Source: Fistularia commersonii (lineage: Eukaryota > Chordata > Actinopteri > Syngnathiformes > Fistulariidae). Taken from it: a stretch of 64,000 bases of DNA. Positions 13,353 through 25,538 of the stretch are shown here, piece by piece. The notes beneath the pieces are model-generated. The model did not search any database. It was not told where the DNA came from and saw nothing but the letters and a program-made list of their open reading frames with translations. The stretch spans positions 12,476,501-12,540,500 of the forward strand of contig JBBMNZ010000018.1 in assembly GCA_037954325.1 (NCBI GenBank). The letters are read 5' to 3'. Made by a program: the position numbers and the translations under genes. Each line of letters opens with the position of its first letter. The first letter of the stretch is position 1.

Positions 13353-13784
13353 TGCTCATTATTAGGTGGAGATAGCATAACTGAAAATGAACAGAATGGT
13401 ATCAGCATGTGTGCATACATATCTTTGTATATACAGTTTATATACACACACATATATATATGTATAAACTTGTTTGTATATATATATAAAATGTATGTGT
13501 GCAAATATATATGTAGAGAGAGAGAGAGAGAGAGAGAGAGATCTCAATGTATGTGCAGCTTTGTTTTGCCATGTGAATGAATGAGTCATTTGTTTCTATC
13601 TGGCATTTGAATGAAGATGTGAATACTATAAGATTTGTGTAAAGTCATATGTTTACACATGTGGCCCTGCGATCGACTGGCAACAGGGTGAACTCTGCCT
13701 CTCATCGCCCGATGAGAAGATAATAAAAGATAATAAGATAAGATAAAGATAGATGTTATTGATCCCCACCGTGTAGAGCAGCAG

Positions 13785-14000
13785 TCCCCAACCTCTTTTG
13801 TACCAGGGACCTGTTTTATGCATGAAAATATTTCCGCGGACCAGCTGGAGGTGCGGGGTTTCAAATGATAAAAACTTTTGTCAGGTTACAGTATTTAATC
13901 TGAATACGATTACACATTATATTAAGCAATTACAATAAGGCGGAGGCGAAGGCAGAAATAGTAGTTTTTCAAAATAAGATCCAGAAGGTCTAATGAAAAA
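13785..14000 (-). mobile_element. Fragment of hAT-like dispersed repeat
   Basis: Contains the cagtccccaacc ... tgtaccagggacc ... cgcggaccagc blocks common in fish hAT-derived repeats. Ends are not resolved and no reading frame is present. Confidence 0.35.
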
Positions 14001-14245
14001 AAACATTTTGTACGACATGTATCGATGACCCCGACCTCCAAATCGACGCTTCCACCACGTCGCCCTGCGTTTTCGACTCGGGAATGACACACATCTAGTT
14101 CGGACTACATTCTGGATGGGCTTCTTTTAAAAAGAAACTTATAAGTGTGTGAGGGGGAGAGGCTGCAGTTCAGGAACTGCTGTGAAATGAAAAGAAGATG
14201 GGTTTTATATCGTAGGTGTTCTGACTAACCGTCTTCTCGGGATGA

Positions 14246-14277
<32 letters not shown>

Positions 14278-15545
14278 CGCCAATGGAGTGGCTGTTTACT
14301 TATTGATGCGGTGGCTGAGTTAGGGCAAATCAGGTTAACCGGTCCCAAACTGGTAGAAGTTGTTAAAAGATGTTGGCATTCAGCTTTCTCTGAAAGTAGG
14401 CATCTCTCTCTCTCTCTCTCGGATTCAGTTTCGCCGGCCTTCTAACTCCTCACAAAAAACCCAAACTCTTTCCCTTCCGGCTCCTCGCCCCACTCTTCCC
14501 CTCCGTCCTCCGTCCTCCATCCTCCGCTCCGAAGCTTATTTTGTGAAGCAGAAAGAGGGGGGCGATTGGGTTTCTCCCCGCCGCGGACCGCTGTGTGCGC
14601 CGGTCTCCATTCCAGCAGCCAGACCGCGGAGGGGTCGGGTTGCTCTGAGCCGCCGGTATTCAGTCCAGGTCACAGTCTGCAGAACCTGGTAACTCTAGAT
14701 GTGCAAGGTTTCAAACCAACTTCCAGTTCCATTCAATGAAATATATAGTATTTCAATATATGACTGATTTCATACGATCTGATCCGTTTTACAACTTCCT
14801 CTAGCTGAAGCCCACCCGGACCGGCTACCGTAATCTTTCATTTTCTCCCTCTTTCGGCCTCCGCCGGTCTGTTTTGATTTTCCCGTCGCAGTGATTCTTT
14901 GTTTCCCCCGTCACTGATTAATTTTTTTTTCAAATTAAGTTTTTTTTCTCGTCCCTTCCCCCGGCATGTCCTCCAACCTCGACGCTCCACCCGAGTCTTC
15001 ACGGAGCGAGTCGGAAAGGCATCTTTAATTTCCCCGGGATTAGGGCGCCGTGTGTCATCGACTCTGGCTTGAATGAATGAAACCTCACTGCCAATGGGAT
15101 CCAATTGCACGTCTACAATATACACACATACACACACATACAGACACACACACACAATCGCTGTTATATGAATGAGTCACAATTTGCAAAAAGGAAATAT
15201 TGACATTACTCAATGCATGGAATAATGGTTAGCATGTAATTAATTGCAATTAATTACATTATTGTTATTGTTATATGTTATTATTTTTCTATTTTTATCT
15301 TTGTTGGTGTCACTCCACTTGCATCATGTTTATTTTTTTGTCATTTTTATATTGGTATTGTCACTCTGTTTCTGTTCTTATCCTTGTCGTTTTGGTGTCT
15401 GTTCTCATACTTGAGGTGATTGAGGACTCGAATGTCTAGCGTTTGAAAATAATATTTATTTTCTTATTTTTACCACTTTGTCACTTTTATTGTTTCTTTT
15501 AAATACCTATTTTTTGTAGATAATAATAATGATAATGATAATAAC

Positions 15546-15580
<35 letters not shown>

Positions 15581-16090
15581 ATTTTATTTAGGGCCCCTTA
15601 CTTGACACCCAAGGACACCATATACAAAAAAGAAAAATTTAAAAGAAATATCGAAAATAAGAACAATGAAAGTGACGTAGTGATAAAAAAAAAAAAATCC
15701 ATGTATAAAGAATATACACACTAAATAGTATTCCAAGATTCCAGGGAAATTAGTGAATGAAATTCTAAATTTGCTGTCTGCAGTGCATCCAGATAAGTAA
15801 TGATAAATAAACAATAATAATAAAAATGCTGTTGTAACCAGATGTTAACAGTGCAGGGAAATGCAAACAGTGTTAGCAATGTAAACAGTGTTGGCGAGAT
15901 GTGCAAGTTAAGGTTGATTGCAGCTTTGAGTGTGCAACTCACAAAGCACAAGTGCAAATTGTACTCAGAAAATTCGATAAAATGTACTTATGATCAGAAT
16001 TAGTTCTTTATTTACACCGGCGTCTTTGTTAAATGATGATAATGTGTGAAAATAACCTTTCACGTTGTTGTTTTTGTGAACTGTCAGATT
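14001..16090. other. Intergenic region, no gene seen
   Basis: Holds a GT/GA microsatellite near 14246-14276, a GC-rich patch at about 14460-14690, an (AAT)n run at 15521-15580 and AT-rich repeat-like sequence at 15690-15960. No spliceable family-like open frames were found. Confidence 0.4.
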
Positions 16091-16091
16091 G

Positions 16092-17260
16092 TCATGATCC
16101 CGTTTTAGGTGGGCCGCTCCAGGAGCACCCAGACAGGAAGTGGATTCGGACCTCACACCAACTACCTTCCTGTCCTCTCTCACGACGTCCATAAATCTTC
16201 TCTTTGGTCTTCCTCAGAACCTCCAAATCAAGGATCCGTCTACTAATATATTCACTCTCCCTCCTCTGTACGTGACCCAACATCTCAGTCTGGCTTCTCT
16301 GACCTTCTCTCCAAAACATCTAGCTGTTCCTCTGATGGACTCATTACTGATCCTGTCCATCCTGGTCACTCCCAAAGAGAACCTCAACATCTTCATCCAT
16401 GCGACCTCGAGCTCTGCCTCCTTCCTTTTGGTCATTGTCATTGTTTCTAGTCCATACAGCATCGCTGGTCTCACCACGGTCTTGTACACCTTTCCTTTCA
16501 TTCTGGCTGATAGTCTTCTATCTCATAGTACCTGTGAAACTTTTCTCAAACCTGCTTGAGCCCGTTTCTTTACCTCTTTTCCACACTCCCTGCTGTTCTT
16601 AACCCCAAATACCTGAAATCCTCCATCTTCTTGATCTCCACTCCCTGGAGCCTCACCGTTCCAGCTGAGTTCCTCTCATTCACACATATATCTTCTGTCT
16701 TGCTGCATCTAACTTTCATTCCTCTCCTTTCCAACGCATACCTCAACCTCTCTAGATTTTCCTCAACCTGTTCCCTGCTTTCACAACAGATCAAAATATC
16801 ATCTGCAAACATCGTGGTCCATGGAGATTCCTGTCTAACCTCATCTGTCAGCCTGTCCATCATCACTGCAAACAAGAAGGGGCTCAGAGCTGATTCCAGA
16901 TGAAATCCCAACTCCGCCTTAAAAGTTCTCTGTTACACCTAAAGCAAACCTCACCAGTCTCACAGCAAGCATACATGTCCTGCGCCAGTCTATCATACTT
17001 CTCTGCCATTCCAGACTTCCTCATACAATACCAGAGTTCCTCTCTCGGCACCCTGTCGTACGCTTTTTCGTGGTCTACAAAAGTGCTATGCTCCCTCTGA
17101 CCTTCTCTGTACTTCTATATTTGCATTCTTAAAGCAAATTCTGTATCTGTAGTACTCTTTCTAGGCATGAAGCCACACTGCTGTTCACAAATGCTTACTT
17201 TTGCTCTCAGACTAGTTTCCACTTCTCTTTCCCATAACTTTATTACATGGCTCATCAACT
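16092..17260 (-). mobile_element. Non-LTR retrotransposon (LINE) relic with reverse transcriptase
   Basis: The minus strand encodes a decayed reverse transcriptase in at least two frames. A segment at 16911-16570 reads SPLSPFLFAV-like sequence and MFADDILICCESREQVEENL, the FADD catalytic motif. Upstream at about 17080-16920 are remnants of the AYDRVPREELW block. Downstream, 16501-16214 gives YKTVVRPAMLYGLET and ESIRGTARCFGEKVREARLR, typical of the C-terminal part of these elements. Frameshifts and in-frame stops make it inactive. The 5' part, including any endonuclease, is absent. A sequence of the same family recurs at 55860-56460. Confidence 0.8.
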
Positions 17261-17711
17261 TTACCCCCCCCCCCCCCCCATATTAATGCTAATTGAAATC
17301 CCTATCTGTTTTTTTAGGGTATAAAACACCCCATTGGAGTTGTGAGCGCCACGGGGAGCTATTCAAAGCGGGTTTCATTTCCCGCCCCCCTCCACCGGCG
17401 GTTCTCCTGAAACGGGACGCCGGAGCCGATGAATAAAACATCCGCCCTCCCTCCCTCCCTCCCCGGCGCGCCTTCAGTCGATCGCCGCCGCTGCGAGGTG
17501 GTGAAAGGCGACATAATCCACCCTCCTCAGAACAAGATCTGGACTGAGATTTAAAGGCAGACGCAGGGGGTGGGAGGGTGAAAAGATAAATTAAAAAAAA
17601 AAGACACCCTGGATCAGGATGTTAAAACCCCAGCAGCACCGTCACCTTCTCCTGCGAGACCCCCCGCCGCCGCTCCCCGGGAAGCCGTGGTTGTGGCCCC
17701 GCGGCGGCGCC

Positions 17712-19070
17712 ATGCAGAGCGCCGGCGTCCTGGCGCGGCTCGTCTTGGAGCTGCGAGACGAGATCGAGAAGCTGGAAGCGGAGAACCGCGTCCTGCGCGG
17801 CGGCGGTGGAGGCGGTGACCCGCGGCCGGGCGGTGAGTCCTCCGGAGCGGGGAACCCCGGCGGCAGCCTCCGGCGGAACGCGTCCGCGCCGCTCCTGGAC
17901 GCGCCGCGCCAGGGTAAGAAACGCAAAACCGGCCCCTTAAGGCCTAAGCTGTTTTTTTTTTTTTACATGCATTTTTTTTTATTTCTTTTTGCTATTTGGG
18001 CTTATTGGAACCTAATTTTGATATGATATACTTTTAGAGAAAAAATGATGTCCCTATATGTGAACTCTTGTTCCAAACTTCCACAAAACACAATTAAGTC
18101 ACCTTAGTGTAACAGAATGAAAAACTCTTTATTTCCAACTTGAACACAGCAGTTTTATCCCTGACTGCTTTTGCATGTACTGATAACACATATACACATT
18201 TTTGAACATGTTTTGAATATCATAGAGTAAAAACAACATGTTAAAAATCCATTTTGCCCCTTTTGGACAGTTAAAACTATTGAAAAAAAATGATAAAACG
18301 TTGTTTTGCCCACATATGTCTCCAAAACACCCATAATTCCACAGTGCACACGCTTGTGGACACAAGAGCTAGTAAGGGCCGTTCACGTATGTGTTCACTA
18401 AGCCTTAGGAGGTTAAAAGGCGGAGAGTGAAGATTTCCTGGAATCAATCTTTTACTTCATGAAATTGAAGCTGCTGTAATATTTTCTTGTACTAGTTATT
18501 CTATTTCAGTGCACGTTCAGCAGTTCTATCTATCTGTCTATCTGTCTATCTGTCTGTCTGTCTGTTGATCCGTCCATTCATCTACAATTCCATCCATGCA
18601 TCCATTCATCCATTCATCCATCGACGTGCAAAGTAAAATAAAAAGAAGCCCAGATGTTTGCTTTTCTCCTGGCTCTTAACGCACAGCTTATCTTTTTGTC
18701 ACCTTTAAGATGCTCATTCTTTTGTTCCCTCATTGGCTTATGGAAGTTCTTCCAGGGCAAACAGGGCGAAGGGTGGGGTTCACCTCACACTGGTCGCCAG
18801 TCAATCACAGGGCCATATATACTGTACAGACAAAAAAAAAACATTCACTCACTCATTGATTCGGGGCAATTTTCCCAATTTTTTTTCCAATTAACCTGCT
18901 GCATGTTTTTGGACTGTGGGAGGAAACCCACACAGAGAGGTCCCCTTGTCAAAATCGAACCAGGGTCCTTTGTGCTGTGAGGCCGAGCGCTAACAAGTGC
19001 ACCACTGTTTGCCACCGATTATTATTATTATATTTGTATTATTATTGTTATTATTGTTATTTTATTTGTA

Positions 19071-19101
<31 letters not shown>

Positions 19102-19845
19102 TATTATCATTTTATTATTATTATTGTTGCAGTTATTGTAATTGTGGTGGCACAGTGTTTAGTGGTTCTGCCTCGCGGCAAGAAGTTCCCCGGTTCGATT
19201 TTAACAGGGGACTCTTCTGTGTGGAGTCTCTTTGCTTCCCTGCGTGAGTTTCCTCATGCAGGAAGACTCAAAATGTCCAAATATGTGAATGAGTAAGTGT
19301 TGTGTGTACTTGTGTGTGCACCCTGCATGTGGGCTGGGATCAGCTTCAACGCTCCTGCAACCCTAAGTAAGATATGCGTTAGACAATGGATGAATGAATA
19401 TTTTGTTTATTTCATAGAGAACACCGCTGTCATGACCGTCCGGAGGTACTCCACCAGCTCCAACCTCTCCAGAACCGCCACGAGAGAGGTTGCACCCGGG
19501 CGTGACTCTGGATGGACCAGGTTACAACAAGAGGTCCGTCACGGGAGCGCCGTTTTTGGAAACTCATCGTCGTCATCGTTGAAAGGAGAGGTGGGGAAAG
19601 TGACCAACAGGCACTCCTTGCAGGAATACGTCCACAAAACCAGGTAAGCAGGGGCTCAGCTTTTCCTTTCGTCGTCAAGGCAACCCGCGCGATCGCCGTT
19701 CTTTTTTTCTTTCAGGGCCAAAGTAAAAACCGTGACGTTTCTTCTGCCCGTGGACGACATTTACACCAACAGACCGGTTCTGGCCAACTCAGCAAAGGAG
19801 GAGGCCAGAATCCCTGAGCTGGCGTCCAGAAACAACACCCGTTAG
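17712..19845 (+). CDS. ccdc195: Coiled-coil domain protein, CCDC195-like
   Basis: Three coding exons (17712-17913, 19418-19643, 19716-19845) give 185 aa with consistent phases and canonical splice sites. Residues about 1-30 form a leucine-zipper-like helix (LARLVLELRDEIEKLEAENR), followed by a Gly/Ser-rich linker, a SASAPLL-like patch, a middle block MTVRRYSTSSNLSR and a C-terminal block AKVKTVTFLLPVDDIY. These three blocks, in this order, match what I remember of vertebrate CCDC195, a protein of unknown function. An upstream in-frame ATG at 17619 would add 31 residues rich in His, Pro and Leu; the ATG at 17712 is preferred because it places the coiled coil at the N-terminus as in the family. 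It follows dock10 on the same strand. Confidence 0.65.
18760..19016 (-). mobile_element. SINE-like repeat, minus orientation
   Basis: Read on the minus strand it has a tRNA-like head (gtggtgcacttgttagcgct, then ctggttcgattttgac resembling a B box) and the ggtttcctcccacagtccaa block common in fish SINEs. It lies in the first intron of the CCDC195-like gene. Confidence 0.6.
19017..19140. repeat. (ATT)n microsatellite between two SINE-like copies
   Basis: Imperfect ATT/TTG trinucleotide array filling the space between two oppositely oriented SINE-like repeats. Confidence 0.8.
19141..19395 (+). mobile_element. SINE-like repeat, plus orientation
   Basis: The head ggcacagtgtttagtggttc and B-box-like ggttcgatt at 19192-19200 are followed by gtgtggagtctctttgc and a degenerate body ending in gacaatggatgaatga. 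Same family as 18760-19016 but inverted. Confidence 0.6.
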
Positions 19846-21565
19846 CGGTTCTCGAGGAGAAATTCCCAACGGGACCAAGCGCGAGGCATCCGGGTCACGG
19901 CGTTCTCCGCCGGACCCTCACAAAGACCGATTTTATCACACCTGACCAAACAAACAGATGACTCTGGTTACAGGTGTTGTTTTCACCCAACCATGGAAAT
20001 CCGGGCCCCGGTCAGCACTGATGAGACACAGGACCCTCTGCGGCGAGGATCGGGTATCTGGATTCTTCTCACTTTGGAGCGAGATACTCGCCGGCAGGTG
20101 ACAACCCCTTTTACGGACAATTGTGGACACCGACTCGGTCCTCGTGAGCGTCATCGGACTCAATTATTTATTAATCTTCGTCCATTTTTCTCTCAGTGAC
20201 CTAAAAGGAAAGGCTCCGAAAACACAAACATGACCTATGTATTTTTTTTTTCCAGTCTAAAAAGGTGGATTTTCTTCCATGTGTGAAAGTGGAAAATACA
20301 TACATGTTATAGTTAAATGGGTTTTAACACCTATTCAGGTTTGCCGCATTCTATTTTCCTTTCACAACAGCAGTGTGCGCATTCAGGTTGTTAGAATAAA
20401 AAAAATCTGCCTTATTATAGATTGGCTTTTCATGAATGCATTTCCAGGGGATTTGACATTCATACCTTAATATCTTCGGATTAGGCTGCTGTTCGGTGTA
20501 TTCTCAAGATTAATAGAGCGTCGGCGACAGGCGCATTTATTATTTATGAACCTAAGTAAAGCCAGAAATGGCACGCTGGATTAAAATATCATCCATAGCA
20601 AACCAGTCTAGTGTTAAAGTAACACAAAAGAGATTGCCGATTATCGCGGCTGCTTGGTTGATAGTGAAGGCCCGCCGGCGTTTCCCTGGTTTCTGTCTTG
20701 AAAGTGGGTCGTCCCTGACCCTGCAGCTACACAAACAAACAAAGGCGGAAGTGTGTTGTCGTGTCAGTACTTGTTTCCAACAACATCCCGGGTCCAGTCA
20801 GAGGTGGAGGTGGGCGGGAACCCCAACAAACACCGCTGTATCATTTACTTGCAACTGTTCTCATTTTAATAATCTGATTATTTCCATACAGCAAACACAG
20901 CCCGAAGGTTAAAAAGGGTTCAATGAAACAGTTTATTTAACCGTTTTACTTTTTGCTTTTCTCTTGACCTCTCAGATTCGAGGGAAGCCGCAGAGTTGTG
21001 ATTACAAGAGGGTAAAATAAGTGGAGTCACGCGACACAAACAGATTCTTAGTCCAGGCTTTTAAGCGTGCGCAGTACAAAAGAAGCGTCTCACTGCAGTT
21101 GAACCTTTATCAATAGATTTGTCCAAAATAATTTCATGACTAAAATGTATTTTAGAAAAAAGGATTTAAATGTGCAGCAAGAAGAAGCCTCCTCTCGCTG
21201 CCTTTCTCTCCTACAGAAAGCACCGCCTGATTCACTTCCTTTTGACAGTCCGTGTAACGACGGGTCATTTATAAATAATAACTACCGAAATTCTCTAATT
21301 GTTCACTTAAAGATGACTGACGTTAGCACCCTCCGCTGGTGGGGAAGCCCCAGCAGCCGTGCGAAACAACCCGGCAGCGAAACCACTTCGACAAGACTCA
21401 CATGAGTCACGTGACATGAGGATGACGGAGAGCTAACCAATCAAAGTCGATTGAGGACGATAAAAAACAAGTCTTGGGTCACAAGATAACACTTCTTTGA
21501 ATAATAAATCCAAGGGTGTTCAAGTAGGAGACGCTCCCCCGGTGGATCAGGATCAGATCCGGCTT
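19846..21565. other. Intergenic region between ccdc195-like gene and cep57
   Basis: Presumably holds the 3' UTRs of the two convergent genes. I see no further exon, structural RNA or clear repeat. Confidence 0.35.
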
Positions 21566-23468
21566 TCAGGACCGCAGCGAGGTCTGCAGCGCCTTCATCT
21601 CCCTCAGCAGTCGCAGGTTCCTCTTGCTCCTCTCCCCCGGTTTGAGGTTGACGGTTCGCGCAGGGCAGCCTCTGGTGGACGCCTCGCTCCTGCTCGGCCG
21701 CCTCGCGTGGGCTTCCTTCCTTATCTTCTTTATCTGGAGCGGACAAGCGCGGTCCAGGCAGTCATGAGCGGAGGCATCTCACTAACTGACTCAAAAAAAA
21801 ACAAAACAAAAAAAGAAATCTACCTGTGTTTTGTGTTTGTAGAGTTTGCTGATTTGCTCGCCTTTCCTTTCCATTTTCAGAAGCAGCCTCTCTTGTTCCC
21901 TCTGAAGCTGTTTTCTCTCCTGCTGAGAAATACTGACCTCCAGTTGCCTTATCAGGTCATCCTGCTCCCTGCAAGACACGCAGGATGTGAAGTTTTTTCC
22001 TCTTAAAAATCTGTCTGACCGGGCGAAGGCAGGTGCATCTGGCTTCCGGCATTCCCATAGGCATTTTTAATTTAACTTGGAAAATATGTGGAAGTGGATA
22101 AAATAACATGATGAAAATCAAAGAGCTTGAAAAGGAAAACACGCACATCTGCCACCCAGTTAGGGATGGCTGCCGGATCCCAAAAAAAAGGTGACTAAGT
22201 AAGAGTTTTAAAAAAATCTGCACACCAAAAATGCTCCAAAAAGAAAAGATGGTTTATTTGACATAGAACACAAAACACACACATCTCCGCTAAGCATCTG
22301 AGGAAGAGCCTATGTTTTGCTCGAAACGTCATGAATGCGGGAATATGGTTTTTGTGTTTTATGTAAAACAAATCATCTTTTCTTTTTGGAGCATTTTTAG
22401 TGTGCGTTTTTTTTTCGTGCCGAAAATGTAACACACGCAATTGAAACTTACAAGCTCATTAGCCGGAGCTCCTCCTGCAGCGCCTGCAGAAGCTCGGACA
22501 GCTCCTCCCCGCTGGCGGACGAGGAGGACGAAGAGGAGATGTCCGAGTGTCTCCGGAGGCCACCGTCTGGCCGCGGCCGGTGGGAGAGGACGCGGTTGTT
22601 GCAGAGGTGCGGCTGATGTTGCTTCAGGAGAGACAAAACCGACTGGACGTTTGCTCTGACCGAGTGACTGCCGCCTACGGACTGAACATCAGGGAGGAAA
22701 AATTGAAAAGTGATCCAAAGTAAGTGAAGAGCGGCGGGAAATCTCAGATTCGTCTCGTTTCGTACCGTTCCGGTGACGAAGGGGACGTCTCTGAGGTTTA
22801 ATCGGTAGTGTGGTTGTGTCGCAGATTTCTGCAAAAGTAACATAAAGACTCGTGATCCCGATGGAGACGTCCACATGCACGACACAGGATTGCCTTCACC
22901 TTCTCATTTTGTGTTTCCGTGAATTCACTGATGGTTTTGGAAAATGTACAATGTTTGCATTGGAAACCGACATTAAACTCTGAGCCTTCTGAGATCTTCA
23001 CCTTTAGATCACACTTCTTTTCCCTGGACGGTGCGGTGGACGGCCGGGGTGACGCCGACTGGCCCAGGATCCTGCTGGCCTCCAAGCCAGACTGCAACTG
23101 AGGAGCGAAGGTGCAGTGACACACAAAGGCGAACACTTAAGTGGTAATATTTGTTGGATAAAGACAACGGGAAAAAGTTTATTTTTCTGTCTGCTTATAA
23201 ATAAATGATTAAGATACCAGTAGTCACCTCTGTTAGAGAGCATAACCAAGACAAAAGTTTTGCTCACGTACCTGGTTGGCCTTATCCTGAACAAGCTTCC
23301 TCTGGTGCTCCTCTTCCTCAAGTTTCAACTCAAGCTGGTGAATCTTTGCCTGAAAAAGACACCTTTTCATATTTAATGTCATAAGCAGAACAAACATTTC
23401 CTGTGAAATGAAATTTACAACATTCTCTGGCATAGAAAGGAACCGTGACCGTTCAGAAAAAAACAGTA

Positions 23469-23499
<31 letters not shown>

Positions 23500-24854
23500 A
23501 CTTTTTTTTAAAACAAATTTGTCACAATAGATGAGAGGAATTACTTTTCAACACAGATACACAATCTTTTTTATATTATCTTTGAACAACTGTTAATCAT
23601 AATTATGGCATGGCTCCAGGATTTGTTTTTTTTTTTTTTTTTTTGCATTTTTTTTTTAATTACGGGCTATAATTCATGCCCAAGTATGTACCTCTGCTTG
23701 GTTCTGAGTGCGCGTGAGCCTGAGGTACTCCTGCTCCAGGCGCTCCAGCTTTTCCAAATGGGCATGCTCACCTGCGATGTCAGGTTGTTGACCAGCTGAC
23801 CTGGCTGACTCCATGGAGGCCTGGGGGTGGGGGTAAAAAGCGAGATTAATAATTAATTTTATACTTTATGGTGGGGAAATTCCGTCTCTGCAATGAACCC
23901 ATTAGTCGGGTGCCATCTATCAGCGCCATGGGACCAGTTATGGTTTCAGTGTCTTGCTAAACAACACTTTATCACACTAGAAGGAGCCGGGAATCAAACC
24001 GGTTGTTCGGTTTCCAAGACGATTGCTCTACCTCCTGCGTAACGCCGCCCCCATTTCCTCAAAAGCATGTAATTATTCCATCCGTATTAATTGTGTAAAT
24101 GAACAGAACCCTCATCTGCCACAGAATGAAGGAACAGTGGGCTAACCTGCTGCTTGAGTAGATCTGTCCTTTCAGCCCTGGCGTTGCGCAGCATCCTCTT
24201 CATGTGGTCCAGCTGGCGTTCCAGCTTCACACAGCGAGACTCCGCAGCAGCGAGGTGGGTGATCAATACTGAAGCGGCCATCGCAGCATATGAAGAGACA
24301 GCAAATCAGGAAATTAGCATGATGTGAACGGTAACTGGAGAATGTGATAACGGTTGGATACGGCAGATCATATTATATCCCCATCCAGCATCTCACCTTG
24401 GTTGCAGTTGGACTGGCCGCCTGGCTTTCCCTCGCTGTCCGTTTGACTGGTTGAGGGTTTCTGCGTCATTCTGTCTCTCTGTGGATGCGACACACGTGCT
24501 CTCATAGCCTGCAGACTGACTTCTCCGTTCCCCTTTTCCAACTCCAACCTCCGGATCTTTTCTTGAAGGTTCTTCAGAGCGGATAGGATTGCTACACACA
24601 CACGCATGCTCGTGAATTATACAAATATAACAAGCATGAGTTATAGCATTAGATTCAAATGTCATTAGAGCACATGTCTGAACATGAAACAAATAAAATC
24701 ATGATTTTTAAATGCCATGAGAGGATAAGGCGATGCACTGCATAGATGTCAGTGCAGATGAGACATTAGGATAGCATAGCATCATGTTGCACACTCTGTT
24801 ACCATGGAGCATTCAAACACTGCAATGCCTGAATAAATACTTTGAATGAGAAAA

Positions 24855-24929
<75 letters not shown>

Positions 24930-25538
24930 GCGCGCAAAACACTAAAAAAGTTACCTGCACAGCTTGTCTCCGGTAGGGCCTTGCTGGATGATGGTGAGCG
25001 ACAAGTTTTAGGGTTTCGATACACAAGTTTGTTTAAAAATGGATAATGAGCTGGATATTCCTTGTAAGATGGCAATGATAGGCTGTCAGCTCCAGTGGGT
25101 GGTGGTTGCAGCTCCTGCAGATGGCCAAATATATTATAAACTTCTCCATGTACTGTTTATCAGTACAAGCATAACACGATCGTTAGCTGTAAACAAGAGT
25201 TTTAGCACATAAATGTGACCACTGGAATGGGATTAAATTAATTAAAATTAATAACATTAATTGTCAAAATAATGACATGAAGTGAAACGCTTTAGCCAGA
25301 TAAGTTAGCAGCAACTGTAACTAACTGTATTATATGTTGACAGTCAAGCTAACCCCGAGGCAACAATGGAAAGCTATGAAACAAAAATAAATACGTTGAT
25401 AAATAATTATTATTCCCTTATTTCTATAAAGGTGTCAGCCTTTGATATTCCCTTCAAACTTGTATGTGATAAAGTGTAATCGAGCTAACAGACCTCCTCC
25501 TTCGCGGCATCAGCAGATGTTTTTGACTGCGTCTCCAT
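21566..25538 (-). CDS. cep57: Centrosomal protein of 57 kDa (CEP57)
   Basis: Centrosomal and spindle protein (microtubule attachment, centriole engagement). Eleven coding exons, in gene order: 25538-25494, 25114-24955, 24591-24397, 24268-24147, 23820-23692, 23349-23272, 23097-23002, 22828-22766, 22681-22452, 21968-21824, 21733-21566; total 1431 nt, 476 aa plus stop, close to the roughly 500 aa of human CEP57. The N-terminal coiled coil is clear (AILSALKNLQEKIRRLELEK, then HLEKLERLEQEYLRLTRTQ). The C-terminal microtubule-binding half has the family signature QPHYRLNLRDVPFVTG, an NVQSVLSLLKQH helix, a Ser-rich linker and the terminal LKPGERSKRNLRLLREMKAL. CEP57 is preferred to CEP57L1 from these blocks and from the adjacent mre11. 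All splice sites are GT-AG. It is divergent to mre11 with 923 bp between start codons. Confidence 0.93.
22220..22405. mobile_element. Small palindromic (MITE-like) element in cep57 intron
   Basis: Long terminal inverted repeats of about 55 bp: the left end (gcacaccaaaaatgctccaa) is the near-exact reverse complement of the right end (ggagcatttttagtgtgc). The loop contains gaggaagagcctatgttttg and ctcgaaacgtc, a motif common in fish repeats. No coding capacity. Confidence 0.75.
23870..24052 (-). mobile_element. SINE-like repeat in cep57 intron
   Basis: On the minus strand it begins ggcggcgttacgcaggaggt and carries a tRNA-like ccggtttgattcccggctcc (B-box-like) followed by an aacactgaaacc-type body. 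It is a degenerate tRNA-derived SINE. Confidence 0.5.
24856..24935. repeat. (CA)n-(CG)n alternating purine-pyrimidine tract
   Basis: About 29 CA units pass directly into about 10 CG units in the cep57 intron between exons 24955-25114 and 24397-24591. Confidence 0.95.

Noticed and set aside
15285..15480. Possible repeat shared with 29555-29720
   Set aside because: Similarity is limited to T-rich low-complexity phrases such as ttcttatccttg; not enough to call a family.
16140..17100. Plus-strand open frames of up to 139 aa
   Set aside because: Antisense of the LINE reverse transcriptase relic.
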